Assembly (NCBI GenBank): GCA_045638265.1
Contig: JAZUBA010000027.1
Location: 20,099-84,098, forward strand
Length of the DNA stretch: 64,000 nucleotides
Direction: 5' to 3'
DNA from: RGIG4140 sp045638265
Lineage (GTDB): Bacteria > Pseudomonadota > Alphaproteobacteria > CAAHEQ01 > UBA3637
The translations under genes were made by a program, and so were the position numbers. The notes under the pieces are model-generated. The model was not told the origin of the DNA and did not search any database. It saw only the letters and a list, made by a program, of their open reading frames with translations. Of the stretch, positions 1 to 9,300 are shown piece after piece. Each line of letters starts with the position of its first letter. The stretch's first letter is position 1.

Positions 1-55
1 CTAAAATTTAAACGATAAAAAAATAAAAGTTGATATAAAAGGGTAAGTTTATATA

Positions 56-934
56 ATGAAAAATACATTGTTCCAAATTATCCCACTTGTAATATCACTC
101 ATTATAGGTGTGCTACTGTATATTGTAGCTTGTTACCTACATGAAAACTATAATACATTAAGCTCTTTATTAATGAATATTTCTGCCACATTAATTAGTA
201 TCACGGTAACTTACTTTTCATACAGTTTATTTAAGGAGTATTCAGATAGAAAATTGAATCAAACGTTGTTTGAATATGCTAAAGTACGTACAGATAATGA
301 AATAATTAGTATTTTAATGCAAATACAGAAAATGACTTATTCTTTTGAAAATATGAATCGCTCTTTCAATGGATTGTCCGCATTAGTTGATATATCGTAC
401 AAAGACCTCTTAAAGCAATTAAAATTTGTTAATCTATTAGGGTATCAAATATTAAAAAAATGGGATGTTTCTTTAAATAATATAGAGAAAGCAATAGAGA
501 ATCCATATACTTTAAAATATCTTACAAATAAACAAATTATATCCCTTATAAATATTTTAAATCTGGTTGAATCTATAAACGCTATGTATCTCTATGGAAA
601 AGATGATATTTTTGAAAAAATTGAAAAAATTAGTTCTAATCATGTAATTATTCCACCACACCAGTCTCATTTATCAGAAAGATCTATTCTTCTCAAGAAA
701 ATTCCAAACAAGCCTAATGAAGGTGTGGTTATTGATTCAGGAGATATTCCTATAGGTGATTTACAACAAGCATTACATTTTTATAGAATTAAGGATGTCA
801 AAACCTATTCAAGAAAGATTTATGCTCTATTAGTTGCCATTAAAAGTTGGAAAGAATTAACAGGAAGTACTTTTCTTATTATGCAAAAAGATAAACGCTT
901 CTGGGATCCTAAAAGGAAAAGGTTTGTATATTGA
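56..934 (+). CDS. Hypothetical membrane protein with two N-terminal TM segments
   Basis: I do not recognise this 292-residue protein. Two hydrophobic segments (about residues 8-28 and 36-58) are followed by a long, mostly helical, polar region with many Asn, Lys and Ile residues, expected to lie in the cytoplasm. A purine-rich stretch (AAAAGGG) lies about 12 bases before the ATG, so the ribosome binding site is weak. The next gene runs convergently. Codon use is very AT-rich, like the neighbouring accessory genes. No catalytic motif is visible. Confidence 0.7.
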   Translation: MKNTLFQIIPLVISLIIGVLLYIVACYLHENYNTLSSLLMNISATLISITVTYFSYSLFKEYSDRKLNQTLFEYAKVRTDNEIISILMQIQKMTYSFENMNRSFNGLSALVDISYKDLLKQLKFVNLLGYQILKKWDVSLNNIEKAIENPYTLKYLTNKQIISLINILNLVESINAMYLYGKDDIFEKIEKISSNHVIIPPHQSHLSERSILLKKIPNKPNEGVVIDSGDIPIGDLQQALHFYRIKDVKTYSRKIYALLVAIKSWKELTGSTFLIMQKDKRFWDPKRKRFVY

Positions 935-969
935 TGAAGACTGTAGATGAAAAATATTAGTTACCTAAA

Positions 970-1506
970 TTAATCTATTTTATGTCCGTAGTTATCAGGT
1001 ATATCAATTTTATTTAATCGAAACTGTTCAGATATGTGCTTTTTTTGATTATATATTGATTCCATAAATGCTTCTATATTAACTTTTTGAAAGCTAAGAA
1101 TACCACGTAATAATTCAATGATTTCCAAAATTGTAAAAACAACAAAAAATATTGTAGTAGACTTAATTAACCACGATAAGTCATAGTCTATTATATGAAT
1201 TTTCCACTCAATAATCTCTCCAATAATTATTAAAATACATGCAATAATATCTGTACAAAAAAACAGAATCCAAAATTGCATTTGCTCCGTTATAGCTTTT
1301 TCTAATTTCTTTGCATATTCTACAGATGCATCACTATTTGGTTTTATTCCTGCAGTAAAAATCATTGCTGGAATAATTGCAGCAGATAAAATACCTAAAA
1401 ACGTGATAATATTACTAAATTCTTTGCTTGACGAATAAAATGGGTAGTAATAATAACCCATAACAGAAAATAGTAATGAAATTAGTATTAAAATAACTCT
1501 AATCAT
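970..1506 (-). CDS. Small integral membrane protein, four predicted TM segments
   Basis: The 178-residue product has hydrophobic segments near residues 2-20, 32-52, 78-100 and 115-137, and a polar C-terminal tail. I recognise no family. It lies 12 bases downstream of the soluble-protein gene at 1519-2499 on the same strand, so the two are probably co-transcribed. A soluble protein paired with a small multi-pass membrane protein is an arrangement often seen in bacterial defence or stress cassettes, but nothing in the residues shows that here. Confidence 0.7.
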   Translation of the reverse strand: MIRVILILISLLFSVMGYYYYPFYSSSKEFSNIITFLGILSAAIIPAMIFTAGIKPNSDASVEYAKKLEKAITEQMQFWILFFCTDIIACILIIIGEIIEWKIHIIDYDLSWLIKSTTIFFVVFTILEIIELLRGILSFQKVNIEAFMESIYNQKKHISEQFRLNKIDIPDNYGHKID

Positions 1507-1518
1507 TTAATTACTATC

Positions 1519-2499
1519 CTATGGTTTTATTTTTCCATGGTTGACAAAATAAAAATATGCATCAAGCATAGCTCTTCTTGTATCTTCAATATTGGGTAAA
1601 TTTCCATCTACTAATATTTTTGATGGATATGACAAACGTAGATCATTTCCACGCATCTTACCTCCTTTACCAAAAGCAGTAATTTCTCCTTCGGGTAAAT
1701 TTCGTAATGCTTGTTGCATTGGTGCCATTGAAATCTTTTTTTTACGAGTCTTATAACCAATATTTACAGATACATTTAAAGCTGCTCCATCAGGCAGATT
1801 ATCCATTATATTTTGCAAATCAGCTTCAGACATAATGGCTTTTAAAACATCTTGAGCCCTTTCTTTCCAGGTACGTTTATTTGCTATAGAACTATATTGA
1901 TCAACTTCTTTTTCCATTGTTTCTGGTTTTATGGCAGTCAAGGGAGTTCCTCCAACCACAATTTTTTTTATATCATCTATTCCACCTTGAACAGAATTAA
2001 CATCAAGGGTTGCTTCGAGTAAAACCTGACTAGAACCAGAAATAACCTGAGTTTTTTCCTTTAAAAACCATGTTAAATATTCTTCTAATTGCTTTGTAGA
2101 AACAGATGGTGTTTGTATAACTAGTACATGATTTTTTATTACCAACCAGTACATTATCGAATGTACATACTCTAATCCTGTCGGAGCCTCTTTTTGTGCT
2201 AAATTTAACACAGGTGCATTTTCTTTTTTCTCAATTAATGGTTGCATAAATTTATCTTGGAACAGAGTTAAATCTCCAAAGAAAAAGTTATTAGAATCAT
2301 TAGAAACGTTAATAAGCATTGTATTACCAGTGCTGTTTCCCTGATTATAGGAACGTTCTGCCCAATCCTCTTTTGGAGAAATACCAGCGGCATTCTTTTT
2401 TGACATAGCTGTTCGTATGGCATCTTCTAGCGTCAGTTCGCCAAAAGAATTCGTTAAATCAACCATATGACGATAGTGGATAGTTACTTTATTACTCAT
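1519..2499 (-). CDS. Hypothetical soluble protein, probable partner of the downstream membrane protein
   Basis: The product is 326 residues. I chose the ATG at 2499; a TTG immediately upstream (2500-2502) is in frame but less likely. There is no signal peptide or membrane segment. The N-terminal half has mixed alpha/beta character. The C-terminal part (about residues 205-326) holds a basic stretch with several Lys and Arg residues followed by a Gly-Lys-Gly-Gly-Lys sequence. I do not recognise the family. It is the first gene of a likely two-gene operon with the four-TM protein at 970-1506 and lies beside a repeat-flanked putative nuclease gene, so an accessory role is plausible but unproven. 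Confidence 0.7.
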   Translation of the reverse strand: MSNKVTIHYRHMVDLTNSFGELTLEDAIRTAMSKKNAAGISPKEDWAERSYNQGNSTGNTMLINVSNDSNNFFFGDLTLFQDKFMQPLIEKKENAPVLNLAQKEAPTGLEYVHSIMYWLVIKNHVLVIQTPSVSTKQLEEYLTWFLKEKTQVISGSSQVLLEATLDVNSVQGGIDDIKKIVVGGTPLTAIKPETMEKEVDQYSSIANKRTWKERAQDVLKAIMSEADLQNIMDNLPDGAALNVSVNIGYKTRKKKISMAPMQQALRNLPEGEITAFGKGGKMRGNDLRLSYPSKILVDGNLPNIEDTRRAMLDAYFYFVNHGKIKP

Positions 2500-2612
2500 C
2501 AAAACAATCCTTGAATAGAAAAGTTATATTTTATTATACATAAATTAAAAGAAAATGCAATAAAAATATGAATCATGTGTAACCAATTTTATTAAGAATA
2601 AAAGTTAAATTA

Positions 2613-2810
2613 GTCCGTGTATTACCAGACTTCTCCAGCCAAGTCAGATAAGTCGCTAGAAATAGCGACTTTTTCTTTATTTTACAAATACTTATACTGG
2701 TCCGTGTACTGTGTTTTTCAAAAAGCTCTTTTTTCAGCCTTACACGGACTCACATTTCAAAAAATCCTTATTTTACAATGCTTCTGTCTTGGGATGTCAA
2801 AAATTCCTCC
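2613..2810 (+). repeat. Copy 1 of a ~200 bp direct repeat flanking the HrgA-like gene
   Basis: This non-coding stretch matches 3836-4032 in the same orientation, roughly three quarters identical by eye. Shared parts include the opening TCCGTGTATTACCAGAC, a hairpin with a 9-bp perfect stem and GAAA loop (2650-2671) followed by a T-rich run, and an inverted pair GTCCGTGTA/TACACGGAC (2700-2708 and 2741-2749). A further GTCCGTGTA starts at 2613. It fills most of the 360-base gap between 2499 and 2860. Short reading frames across it look incidental. Confidence 0.8.
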
Positions 2811-2859
2811 TAGAGATAGTAGGGGGTGATTAAGCTAAATTTTGATGTAAAAAAGAATG

Positions 2860-3774
2860 TTAAATATCCCATTCTTTATCTTTTATTTTTCCTGTTTGAT
2901 AAAACTCTGTGATTAAATTAATAAAATCCTTAAAATCAGGATTTTCCTTGACAATTCTATCAATCATATCCCAGTCAAGCTCTTTTTTCTCTGTTGCGGG
3001 AATTAATATTTGGCTTTCTGATGGGTTTTCACAATCTAATCGAATCAATCCAATATCATGACCACTACATAAAATACGCAACTCATCCATGGCTTTTTCA
3101 TCGATCGTTTGAGCTACAAGATATGAAAAATTAGCCCAACTTGAATTTGAAACAGTTTGGAAAAAATATTCTCTTATATTTGACAAATTAATCTTTATTT
3201 TTACTTCAAATGACCATAATGATGTTTTATTGAAAGCATGTTTACTAGCACAAGAAACAACATCTGCATTCCAACTACCTGAAAGATTTTTTAACCCTAC
3301 TATATCCGGATGCAACCATTTGTTCCCATTGTTGCCTTTTGAATTTGAAGATTTTTTTTCATCTATTCTTTTGGGATATATATTTAGCTCATTATGCAAA
3401 TATTCGCATAATTTCGGATACGAATCATGTTCTGGCTGTCCATTTGTTTTTGAGACTTTCTCAGCATCTTTAATTTCCTGAGCATCACTTTTTTCTGAAT
3501 AGTAATATTTTCTTGGACGTTCAGCAGTAATTTTAATATTGGATGATAAAGATAAAATATTGTTTTTTTGTGAACCAATTTCAGCTACAAGCTGACTTAT
3601 TAGCGCCTCAACAGTATCAACAGGAATAACGGTTGCTTTACTTCTCTCCATTTTAGCTTTACATTCATCTTGTTTATTATCCCATATCCATACTGCCAGT
3701 TGCCTTGCTGTAAAGTATTTGTTAGGATTATTTTTCAATATACTTACTATGGTTTTAGTTAAATTTAGTGCCAT
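2860..3774 (-). CDS. HrgA-like protein: N-terminal winged-helix (HARE-HTH type) plus putative PD-(D/E)XK nuclease domain
   Basis: The 304-residue product resembles the HrgA/COG2958 family, known from Helicobacter and Campylobacter restriction loci. Residues 1-75 look like a HARE-HTH domain (the family pattern of a T-x-R-Q-L-A helix and a conserved A-E-I-G end is visible). The C-terminal half contains H-P-D-I-V-G followed about 35 residues later by F-E-V-K, matching the D...(D/E)-X-K signature of restriction-type nucleases. A good AAGGAG precedes the ATG. There is no methyltransferase beside it. The gene sits between two direct repeat copies, which suggests acquisition as a cassette. Family assignment is moderately sure; nuclease activity is inferred. 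Confidence 0.7.
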   Translation of the reverse strand: MALNLTKTIVSILKNNPNKYFTARQLAVWIWDNKQDECKAKMERSKATVIPVDTVEALISQLVAEIGSQKNNILSLSSNIKITAERPRKYYYSEKSDAQEIKDAEKVSKTNGQPEHDSYPKLCEYLHNELNIYPKRIDEKKSSNSKGNNGNKWLHPDIVGLKNLSGSWNADVVSCASKHAFNKTSLWSFEVKIKINLSNIREYFFQTVSNSSWANFSYLVAQTIDEKAMDELRILCSGHDIGLIRLDCENPSESQILIPATEKKELDWDMIDRIVKENPDFKDFINLITEFYQTGKIKDKEWDI

Positions 3775-3835
3775 TTTTAAACTCCTTTGTGTTAAACTTT
3801 AGCATTATTTTTAAATGGTTTCAATATTAAAATCA

Positions 3836-4032
3836 CTCCGTGTATTACCAGACTATTTCAACCAAAACGGACAAGTCGCTAGAAATAGCGACTTTTTTAT
3901 TATTTTACAAACACTTAATTTTGTCCATGTACAGTATTTCTCAAAAAGCCTATTTTCAGCCTTACACGGACTCAAAATTCAAAAAAGCCTTTGTTTTCAA
4001 TGTGTCCTTATCGTGATACTAAAAATTCATCT
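3836..4032 (+). repeat. Copy 2 of the ~200 bp direct repeat
   Basis: Same orientation as copy 1, 1,223 bases away. It keeps the 9-bp stem with GAAA loop (3873-3894) exactly. It also keeps the inverted pair in slightly degraded form (GTCCATGTA at 3923-3931, TACACGGAC at 3963-3971). Preservation of the stems while other bases drift suggests that the folded RNA or DNA form matters. The gap 3775-4300 contains this repeat, a doubtful small reading frame and otherwise plain AT-rich DNA. Confidence 0.8.
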
Positions 4033-4125
4033 GCAAGCTAAAGTTCGTTAGTTGCATTAATTTTGCTAAAATATTTGTTGTCTTTTTATAAAAATCAGTA
4101 TATTTTCTTATAGATTGAGGTTAAT

Positions 4126-4224
4126 ATGATATGTATTGATATTCTTGTAGAAAAGTTATTTAAAACAAATAAGAACTATAAAAAAAACAATAAGAAAATC
4201 ATATGTATTCCTACAAAAACATAA
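4126..4224 (+). CDS. Possible small Lys-rich peptide (32 aa)
   Basis: A 33-codon frame with ATG at 4126 is preceded by GAGG five bases upstream and ends at TAA 4222-4224. The peptide is rich in Lys, Asn and Ile and starts and ends with Cys-Ile pairs. I recognise no homologue. In DNA this AT-rich such frames arise by chance, so it is listed only because the start has a plausible ribosome binding site. Confidence 0.15.
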   Translation: MICIDILVEKLFKTNKNYKKNNKKIICIPTKT

Positions 4225-4300
4225 AAACTGTAAGTTTTGAAATACGAATAAGGTGTATAATATTTAAAATGATAATTTTTTTGAAAATGAGGTTAAATAA

Positions 4301-5182
4301 ATGTGGCTTTTATTTTCTTTAATAGCATCCATAGTTAATGCACTTTATTATCTTTCAATACAAAATGCTAAAATAAGTGCCAATGTTTTTATGGTTTATC
4401 GGGGATTTCTTGTCGTTATACTGCTGTTGCCAATTATTTTGTTTTTTCCTGTAAAGTTTTCCTTATCATTTTATTTAATGTCTGTTCTACAAGGAATTAT
4501 AGTTGCATACACGGATTATTTAAGCTTTAAAATTAATAAAAATTATGGGGCAGAAACTGTTAGTTCTATTACACCTCTTACAGTCGCTATCGTTTTTGTT
4601 TTATGGTGTTTTATTTCTCCATCCATTGTTTTAACTTATCTTGATAATCCTATTAAAACATTTTTTATAATAAGCTCTTTATTTGGTGTTATATGGGCAC
4701 TTTTAAATTATCGTAAAACGCCTCAAACAAAAGAAGCTTTTGTTTCTTTGATACCAGTATTATTTTTAAGCTCTATGATTGCTATTTTAAATAAACTCAT
4801 TATGTCTTATTCTGGAGAAAATCCTTTATTAAGTGCTTGCTGGCGTGTTTTTATATTGAGTTTTATCATCGGATGTGTGCATATATGTCTATATATTAAG
4901 AAAAAACAACCATTAAAAGCATTAATTGATGTAAAAACATTATGTAAAGGAAGTATTCTTATATTATTAATCACAGCTTTGGTTTGTAAAAGTTTAGCAA
5001 TGCTTTATACTCAAAATCCAGCATATGTATCATGTATTGTTTATTTAACATCTGTCTGGATTATGCTTTTTAGTTATATTTTTCCATTTTTTGAATTAAA
5101 AAAACAAAACGAACAAGTTCACAAGAAATATGAGATTTTGTTTATTGTTTCCATCATATTGCTTATTTTAGCAACCCATTAA
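4301..5182 (+). CDS. DMT-superfamily (EamA-like) permease
   Basis: The 293-residue product is almost entirely hydrophobic, with about ten membrane segments in two halves of roughly 140 residues. This is the usual organisation of drug/metabolite transporters with EamA repeats. Substrate cannot be read from the sequence. A TATAAT-like box lies about 45 bases upstream of the ATG, but no good -35 element is evident. An efflux operon follows 84 bases downstream on the same strand and could share transcription. Confidence 0.75.
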   Translation: MWLLFSLIASIVNALYYLSIQNAKISANVFMVYRGFLVVILLLPIILFFPVKFSLSFYLMSVLQGIIVAYTDYLSFKINKNYGAETVSSITPLTVAIVFVLWCFISPSIVLTYLDNPIKTFFIISSLFGVIWALLNYRKTPQTKEAFVSLIPVLFLSSMIAILNKLIMSYSGENPLLSACWRVFILSFIIGCVHICLYIKKKQPLKALIDVKTLCKGSILILLITALVCKSLAMLYTQNPAYVSCIVYLTSVWIMLFSYIFPFFELKKQNEQVHKKYEILFIVSIILLILATH

Positions 5183-5266
5183 ATATTCTCCCAAATTTTA
5201 TATCCCAAAGGCTATGCTTACTTGATTCTATTAGAATTACATCCTTTTTTATAAAAGGGGTGTTTG

Positions 5267-6358
5267 ATGAAAAAATATTTTATTTTATTTATAATATGTA
5301 TCCTTGTTATCAGTGTTTTGTTTTTTATTTTTTGGATAAGACCAATATCACAACCAGTTTTAAAAGAAAATAACACCATAACACTGCCGATACATACTGT
5401 TAAAAAACAAGCTTTTACATATACTAAAAGTTTTATAGGATCGGTAGAGGCCATTCAATCAGTTTCGGTTGTTCCTTATCTATCTGCTTACTTGAAGGAA
5501 ATTTATGTTCAATCAGGAACAGAAGTATCACAAGGTGAAACTCTTTTTTTGTTGGATCAAAAAATTCCTTTGGCAGATTTAAATCAAGCGAAAGAAGCTG
5601 TCAAACAAGCATTTGCCAAACGTGAAAATGCTCAAAATTATTATGAACGAATGAAAAACACAAATAAAAAAGCTATTTCTCCTACAGAGTTAGAGCAAGC
5701 AAAAACAGAATATGAAGCCGCAGAAGCATCCTATCAAAAAACATTGTCTGCTGAAAATCAAGCACAAACAATTTATAATTATACAATTATTCAAGCACCT
5801 ATCAGCGGTTGGGTGGGTGATATTACGGCAACCATTGGTGAATACCTTTCACCTGAAAACAAAACATTAGCAACAATTGTTCGTTTTTCACCAATTCGTT
5901 TGATTTTTTCTATCCCTATGTCCGTGTATAAAAGTGATTATTTATCTCACGATAAAGCGACTCTACAAGTGATACTGACAAGCGGACAAGTTTTGGAATT
6001 TACAAATTTTAAAATCGCACATAACAATCAAGCAGATAAAGCAACAGATTCTCTTTCCTTTTTTGTAGATGTACCAAATGACAACAAGCTTTTAATACCC
6101 GGTGCGTATATTCAGATCCGTTTTGTATATTCGGAACAAGGAATTTTGGCAGATAAAAACTGGATAACGTTAACACCGACAGGTGCAGAAGTAACCCTTT
6201 TAAAAAACGGAGTTATTATCAAACAACAAGTTGAAATCGGAGCGCCAATTGGTACTCAATATTGGATTAAATCAGGATTAAACAAAGGAGACACTATCAT
6301 CACAGTACCTGTTTCACCTTATCAAATTGGACAACCAGCCGAAGGAATACCACAATGA
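5267..6358 (+). CDS. RND efflux periplasmic adaptor (membrane fusion protein, AcrA/MexA type)
   Basis: The adaptor links the inner-membrane RND pump to the outer-membrane factor. An N-terminal hydrophobic anchor (about residues 4-24) precedes a lipoyl-like hairpin split around a coiled-coil hairpin (about residues 95-170). The motif I-x-A-P-I-S-G-W-V-G marks return to the lipoyl domain, followed by beta-barrel and membrane-proximal domains. I chose ATG 5267 with GGGG six bases upstream over the in-frame TTG at 5264. The stop overlaps the start of the pump gene by four bases (ATGA), so the two are translationally coupled. Confidence 0.9.
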   Translation: MKKYFILFIICILVISVLFFIFWIRPISQPVLKENNTITLPIHTVKKQAFTYTKSFIGSVEAIQSVSVVPYLSAYLKEIYVQSGTEVSQGETLFLLDQKIPLADLNQAKEAVKQAFAKRENAQNYYERMKNTNKKAISPTELEQAKTEYEAAEASYQKTLSAENQAQTIYNYTIIQAPISGWVGDITATIGEYLSPENKTLATIVRFSPIRLIFSIPMSVYKSDYLSHDKATLQVILTSGQVLEFTNFKIAHNNQADKATDSLSFFVDVPNDNKLLIPGAYIQIRFVYSEQGILADKNWITLTPTGAEVTLLKNGVIIKQQVEIGAPIGTQYWIKSGLNKGDTIITVPVSPYQIGQPAEGIPQ

Positions 6359-9300
6359 ATTTTTTTTTTATTACACGTCCACACTTTGCAGCTGTTATTG
6401 CATTAGTTATGGTATTAGCTGGTATTATTGCCGGTTTTGTATTGCCAATTTCACAATACCCCGATATTACACCACCTCAAATTATCGTATCAGCCAATTA
6501 TCCTGGTGCAAACGCTTCTGTATTGGCAAATACTGTTGCAACTCCAATTGAAAATCAAATCAATGGCGTGGAAGGCATGCTGTATATGTCTTCTACATCC
6601 ACAGATACAGGTCAATATACATTAACAATCACTTTTGACATTGGCACTAATCCTGATATAGCACAAGTAAAGGTTGAAAATAGATTAGATAAAGCAAAAC
6701 CTTCTTTGCCTCAAATTGTGGTACAAGAAGGATTAGACGTACACCAACAATCCGCCAACATTTTAGCTTTTATTGCACTTACCTCCCCTAAAGGAACTTA
6801 TAGTCCGCTCTATTTGAGTAATTTTGCTTTTACACATATCCAGAATCCGTTTAAACGAATCAAGGGAATGGGAGATGTTAATATTTACGGACCGCAACAT
6901 AGTATTCGTATATGGTTAGATGTCAAAAAAATGAATGGGATTGGTATTGATACTAACGAGGTAATTCAAGCTATTGAATCACAAAATCAAGTAGCAGGCG
7001 TTGGCTCACTTTCCTCAGCTCCTTCACCACAAAATACAAATCAAGTACTTTCTATTACAACAAAAGGGTTACTTTCCACAGTAGAAGATTTTGAAGACAT
7101 TGTTGTGCGTGCTAATTTAACAGGCGGAATAGTCCGCCTCAAAGATATCGCCCGTGTTGAAATGGGTGCAGATAGTTATCAATTAAATGCCAGTTTTAAC
7201 AATCAACCGTCCGTTGTTATGGCACTGTCTCAATTACCTAATTCTAATTCATTAGAAATTATGAACAATCTTAAAAAAGAAATAGCGACATTAGAAAAAT
7301 CTTTTCCTGACGATATTAAGTTTAAAATTGTTTATGATTCAACCACCTACGTTCGCGTTAGTATCCAAGCTATTTTAATAACTCTTGCTTTAACTTTTTT
7401 ATTGGTTATGGCTGTTGTTTATCTCTTTTTGCAAGATGCACGAGCAACACTGATTCCAATGATTACGATTCCCGTATCTTTAATTGCAACTTTTATCGTT
7501 ATTTATATATTGGGGTTTGATATTAACATTCTCACACTATTTGCCATGATTTTAGCCATAGGCTTAGTGGTAGATGATGCCATCGTTGTTGTAGAACGGG
7601 TTCAATATCTGATTAAACAGCGTCAAATGACTAGCGTACAAGCTTCTGCTCAAGCCATGAAAGATATTTCCTCATCTGTAGTAGCAACAACTTTAGTTCT
7701 AATGTCTATTTTTATTCCTGTTGCACTCATGGCGGGCATGACAGGTAAGATTTATCAACAATTTGCCGTAACATTAGCGACTGCCGTTTTCTTTTCTGCT
7801 GTTAACGCACTTACTTTAAGTCCAGCTCTCTGTGCCATTTTTCTCGAAAAAAAGAAAGAAAAATCGTTATATTGGATGATGGTTTTTAATAGTATTCTAG
7901 ATAAATGCGAACAAATTTATATCAAAACTGTCTCCTTTTTATGTAATCGTATTAAAATAACATTGATAATAACAATTTGTGTCATTGGTATGTTGGGACT
8001 TTTATTTTTCTTTATTCCCAAAGGTTTTGTTCCACAAGAAGATCAGGGAATTATTATGGCGTCTTTGCAATTACCTGCTACGGCTAGTATCAACCAAACA
8101 GAAGCTCTGTTACGCAACATATCTGTCGAAACACGAAAAATAGACGGCATTCAATCTTTCATTGGTATTTCAGGTAACAGTATGCTTTCTGCCGGAGGTG
8201 AAAATATCGGAATGGCTGCCATTGTTTTAACACCTTGGGATAAACGAAACAAAGCAAATCTTTCAATGGATGCAATTTTATCCAAACTGACACATAAATT
8301 TTCCAGATTACCTGATGCAACCATCAACTTTTTTGCAATGCCCTCTATTCCGGGTGTTGGTAATGCCGATGGAATCAGTTTTCAGTTAAATGCACTCAAT
8401 CAAAAAACAAATCCTCAGGAATTAGATGAAGCTCTTCAAAAAATATTAACTTTTATTAATAAGAACAATCTCTTTTCTTTCGGTTTTTCGCCATTTACCG
8501 TTGATACACCACATGTTTATTTAGATATTGATCGTACAAAATTAGCAGCATATCAAGTGCAACTTTCAGACTTGTTTTCAGTTTTACAAAATAATTTAGG
8601 CTCTCGTTATGTCAATAATATCACCTTAGACGGACAAATTAACAAAGTTATCATTCAAGCGGATTTTTTAAATCGTCAAGATATACCGGATATTGGTCAG
8701 CTTTATGTTCCTAATATATCAGGAAGATTGATTCAAATTCAAAACTTCTTAACAGAAAAAATTGTAGTCAGTCCTAAAATCATTTACCGATTTAACCAAT
8801 ATTTAAGTGCGGGAGTTACGGCTCAAACAGCTCCTCATGTCAGTTCAGGAACAGCCCTTGATGCTATTCAAAAATTTTTACCGCATCTTGGCAACAAATT
8901 TTCATTAGCTTGGACAGGATTAACATTACAACAAGTTGAAACTGCAGGACTGGCTATTATCCTCATTACGCTTGCCCTCCTTTTTTCTTATCTCTTTTTA
9001 GTTGCCTTGTATGAAAGTTGGTGGATTGCCGTTGCTGTTATTTTAAGTAATATTTTTGCCGTTATAGGTGCTTTGCTCGGATTGAATTTTTCAGGACTTT
9101 CTTTAAACATTTATGCACAATTAGGAATCGTCATGCTTATTGGTCTTGCCAGTAAAAATGCTATTTTAATCGTTCAATTTACAACACAATATCAACGCTC
9201 TGGCATGGAAACAACAGCTGCTGCTTTAAAAGGTGCCAAAGAACGGTTTCGGGCTGTTGTCATGACCGCTTTAACTTTTATCTTAGGAACTTTTCCAATG

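Noticed and set aside
2617..2829. 70-codon frame inside repeat copy 1 and a similar one at 3815-4051
   Set aside because: The frames follow the repeat, share only a short similar stretch, lack ribosome sites and cross the conserved hairpins. They look like accidental translations of a repeat.
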